From assembly GCA_963807735.1 (NCBI GenBank), contig CAWEDI010000024.1, positions 248,001 to 312,000 on the forward strand: a stretch of DNA of 64,000 bases. Direction: 5' to 3'. The notes under the pieces are model-generated. The model was not told where the DNA came from and ran no database searches. It saw only the letters and a list, made by a program, of their open reading frames with translations. This document shows positions 62,596-64,000 of this stretch, piece by piece. The DNA comes from Roseiarcus sp963807735 (GTDB lineage: Bacteria; Pseudomonadota; Alphaproteobacteria; Rhizobiales; Beijerinckiaceae). Position 1 is the first letter of the stretch; the number at the start of each line of letters is the position of its first letter. Both the position numbers and the translations under genes were made by a program.

Positions 62596-62876
62596 AGCTC
62601 GAACCCTGTCCCCTCACGGCAAACACGGCGTCGCTCTCGCCTGCCTCGGCCAGGCCACGGGCGCCTATCGGCCGACGCCGCCAAATCGCTCCGCCATCAG
62701 CGCGAAATGACGCTTGTCGCTCGCATTTCCGCCAACTCGACCGTCAAAATCGCGAGGCCTCTACGAAAGCATGCTTCCCCGCCCGTCCGGTCTCGCGCTT
62801 GCCACGCGCACCGCGTCCCCTGAAATCTCCATAGAAGCCCAGCCGCAGCCGACTCCCACCGCGTTCAGTCCAACGG

Positions 62877-62908
62877 AGTTTTTGCGTCGGCTTCGCGCCG
62901 CAAAAACT
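62877..62908. terminator. Strong hairpin in the gap after the IS91 transposase
   Basis: AGTTTTTGCG...CGCAAAAACT forms a 10-bp perfect stem, extended by GGC/GCC inside the loop. It lies in the 360-bp region (62596-62955) that holds no gene. The T-run in the stem and the position between convergent genes suggest a bidirectional terminator, but it could be an IS91 terminus. Confidence 0.5.
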
Positions 62909-62955
62909 CGTGAATCGTTTTTGAGAGATAAGTCTCTCTGTCCGCAGGAGGCTTT

Positions 62956-63426
62956 TCAATTCTGCCGAAAATACGGAAGCGACTTTGTCTTTAGCATCAC
63001 GATGGGAAAGGCCATTAGAATCGCTCCCGCGACGGCCGCGCCGACTCCGAGTGCGCCGCTAAGGACGCCTTCCCTCGAAGCTTCGACAAATTCGGCGATG
63101 CCGATTGGCAGGAACAAAGCAATGGCAGTTACGACGCCGGGGGAGAAGCGGCCCTTCGCCCTGATGACCTGCCAAATGTGAAAAAGAACCGCGTTAATAA
63201 GCATTAGCGACGCGTAGGCTAGGGGTGCCACAGGAAGAGCCGGTGCAAGCTCGGCGGAAACGATCCCTAGGACTATGACGACGGCGTTCGTAACGTAAAA
63301 GTCGTTCCACTCGACGGGAAGGCCGAGCGCCCCGCGCGCCCAATCGCGCCAGTTAAACGTATACTCCTCCATGACGTGCACGGCGTAGGCGGCTGTCGCA
63401 AGCCACGCCCATGTTTGTAATGCCAT
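62956..63426 (-). CDS. HXXEE-domain membrane protein
   Basis: A 156-residue protein with about four membrane segments. AYAVHVMEEYTFNWRDWARG contains the H-x-x-E-E motif that names the family, followed by LPVEWNDFYVTNAVVIVLGI, LAYASLMLINAVLFHIWQVI and a C-terminal pair of helices (VVTAIALFLPIGIAEFVEAS). The conserved His and Glu residues face a likely metal or substrate site in the membrane; function is unknown. GGGGACGG before the ATG at 63426 supports the start over a longer frame. Confidence 0.8.
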   Translation of the reverse strand: MALQTWAWLATAAYAVHVMEEYTFNWRDWARGALGLPVEWNDFYVTNAVVIVLGIVSAELAPALPVAPLAYASLMLINAVLFHIWQVIRAKGRFSPGVVTAIALFLPIGIAEFVEASREGVLSGALGVGAAVAGAILMAFPIVMLKTKSLPYFRQN

Positions 63427-63487
63427 TCCGTCCCCGTCACGATTTGAAGGATTTTGAGAGGCAGGCATCAAGAATGAGTTTTGCCGC

Positions 63488-64000
63488 TTAGCTGAATATC
63501 TCCGCCAACCAATCGAAAGCTCTTTGATTAAAGAGCGAACGCGCCCCCGATTCGCTATGTGCGCCCGCACCCTCTTCAACGCGAAATTTTTGAAAGACCT
63601 TGGGCGTTCTAATTCCATCGTATAAGCGCTTTGTCGTCACGCCAATTTCGTCCGCTTCCGCCGAGGCAATGAAGGCGGGGCAGCGGATATGATCGAGACG
63701 CCCCTCTAAGGTATACGCAGATAGCGCCTTCAGGTAGTCGAGAGGCGTCTCGACGCCGTGCACCAACAAGCCGCGCCGGATGGCCCAGCCCTTTATCGGA
63801 TCACGCCGCCGCCATTCAAGGATGCGTTCGAGCGCACCGAGGAGCATCCGATTGCCATCGGGTAGCGCGTTGGCGAGTGGTCCCGGCATGCGTGAACGCG
63901 CCTCATCGAGTACGCTAAATTGTCCGGGGTCGGCTACTAGCGCAGCGAGACTTTGGCATCCCGTGGCACCCCGCGGTGCGAGATAGCCCCCAAAACTGAT
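63488..64000 (-). CDS. Alpha/beta hydrolase, C-terminal part (partial at window edge)
   Basis: The frame is open to the window end. The first visible residues, ISFGGYLAPRGATG, are the nucleophile elbow (GxSFGGY) of S9-like or dihydropseudooxynicotine-hydrolase-like enzymes. Next come a helical lid region (RILEWRRRDPIKGWAIRRGL), the catalytic Asp in IASAEADEIG and the His in EGAGAHSESG. About 170 residues are present; the start and oxyanion region lie beyond 64000. The substrate cannot be told. Confidence 0.8.
   Translation of the reverse strand: MSFGGYLAPRGATGCQSLAALVADPGQFSVLDEARSRMPGPLANALPDGNRMLLGALERILEWRRRDPIKGWAIRRGLLVHGVETPLDYLKALSAYTLEGRLDHIRCPAFIASAEADEIGVTTKRLYDGIRTPKVFQKFRVEEGAGAHSESGARSLFNQRAFDWLAEIFS

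Overview
The window is high-GC DNA from an alphaproteobacterium, probably of the order Hyphomicrobiales. The signs are a Ros/MucR zinc-finger regulator, LivFGHM- and RbsABC-type transporters, a CopG/PHB-depolymerase pair, and three copies of an interspersed palindrome whose translation (HGERSEAIQ, LRAQRSNP) is typical of this order. The genus cannot be fixed. No rRNA, tRNA or CRISPR array was seen.

Layout. 1-6.3 kb: the tail of a c-type cytochrome, a BON-domain protein, and a TetR regulator divergent from an RND efflux pump. 6.5-26.9 kb: a catabolic and transport island. Its plus-strand operon encodes a molybdenum hydroxylase, a 6-hydroxynicotinate reductase homologue, a UPF0280/ApbE-like protein, two DUF1185 paralogues, a branched-chain-type ABC importer with a fused LivH-LivM permease, and a MarR regulator. 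The enamidase homologue faces the operon. An IS1634-like element, a GntR regulator, an NCS2 permease, a BiuH-like amidase and a second permease follow. 27-33.7 kb: transglutaminase, fatty acid desaturase, CopG + PHB depolymerase, DUF2891 and a cyclase-family protein. 33.7-38.6 kb: an RbsABC-type importer under a LacI repressor with a 16-bp palindromic operator. 38.7-46.9 kb: a broken hydrolase, LysR/MFS, GFA, MucR, GNAT and a five-gene minus-strand set (DoxX, cupin, SMP-30, VOC, flavin reductase). 47-58.8 kb: a large hybrid histidine kinase, ribokinase, a secreted protein, and a GMC-SDR-glucosidase operon. 58.8-64 kb: ruvB beside mobile DNA (a deleted resolvase, and an integrase/IS91 transposase pair with a candidate -1 frameshift signal), an HXXEE membrane protein and a partial hydrolase.

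How the genes work together. Hydroxylase, 6-hydroxynicotinate reductase and enamidase in one locus match the reductive nicotinate route known from Eubacterium barkeri: the ring is hydroxylated, reduced, then opened hydrolytically. An importer and aromatic-acid-type regulators sit beside these genes, so an N-heterocyclic carboxylate as substrate is the simplest reading. A phased array of GCATGC motifs lies between gntR and the NCS2 gene, and related motifs precede the hydroxylase and enamidase genes.

Caution. Six genes of the two import/catabolic regions (Hnr, the second DUF1185, the solute-binding protein, the LivHM permease, the NCS2 permease and the amidase), plus the RbsA-like ATPase, carry frame changes of one base, nearly all apparent insertions, with homology continuing on both sides. 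Consensus errors and real decay cannot be separated from the sequence alone.
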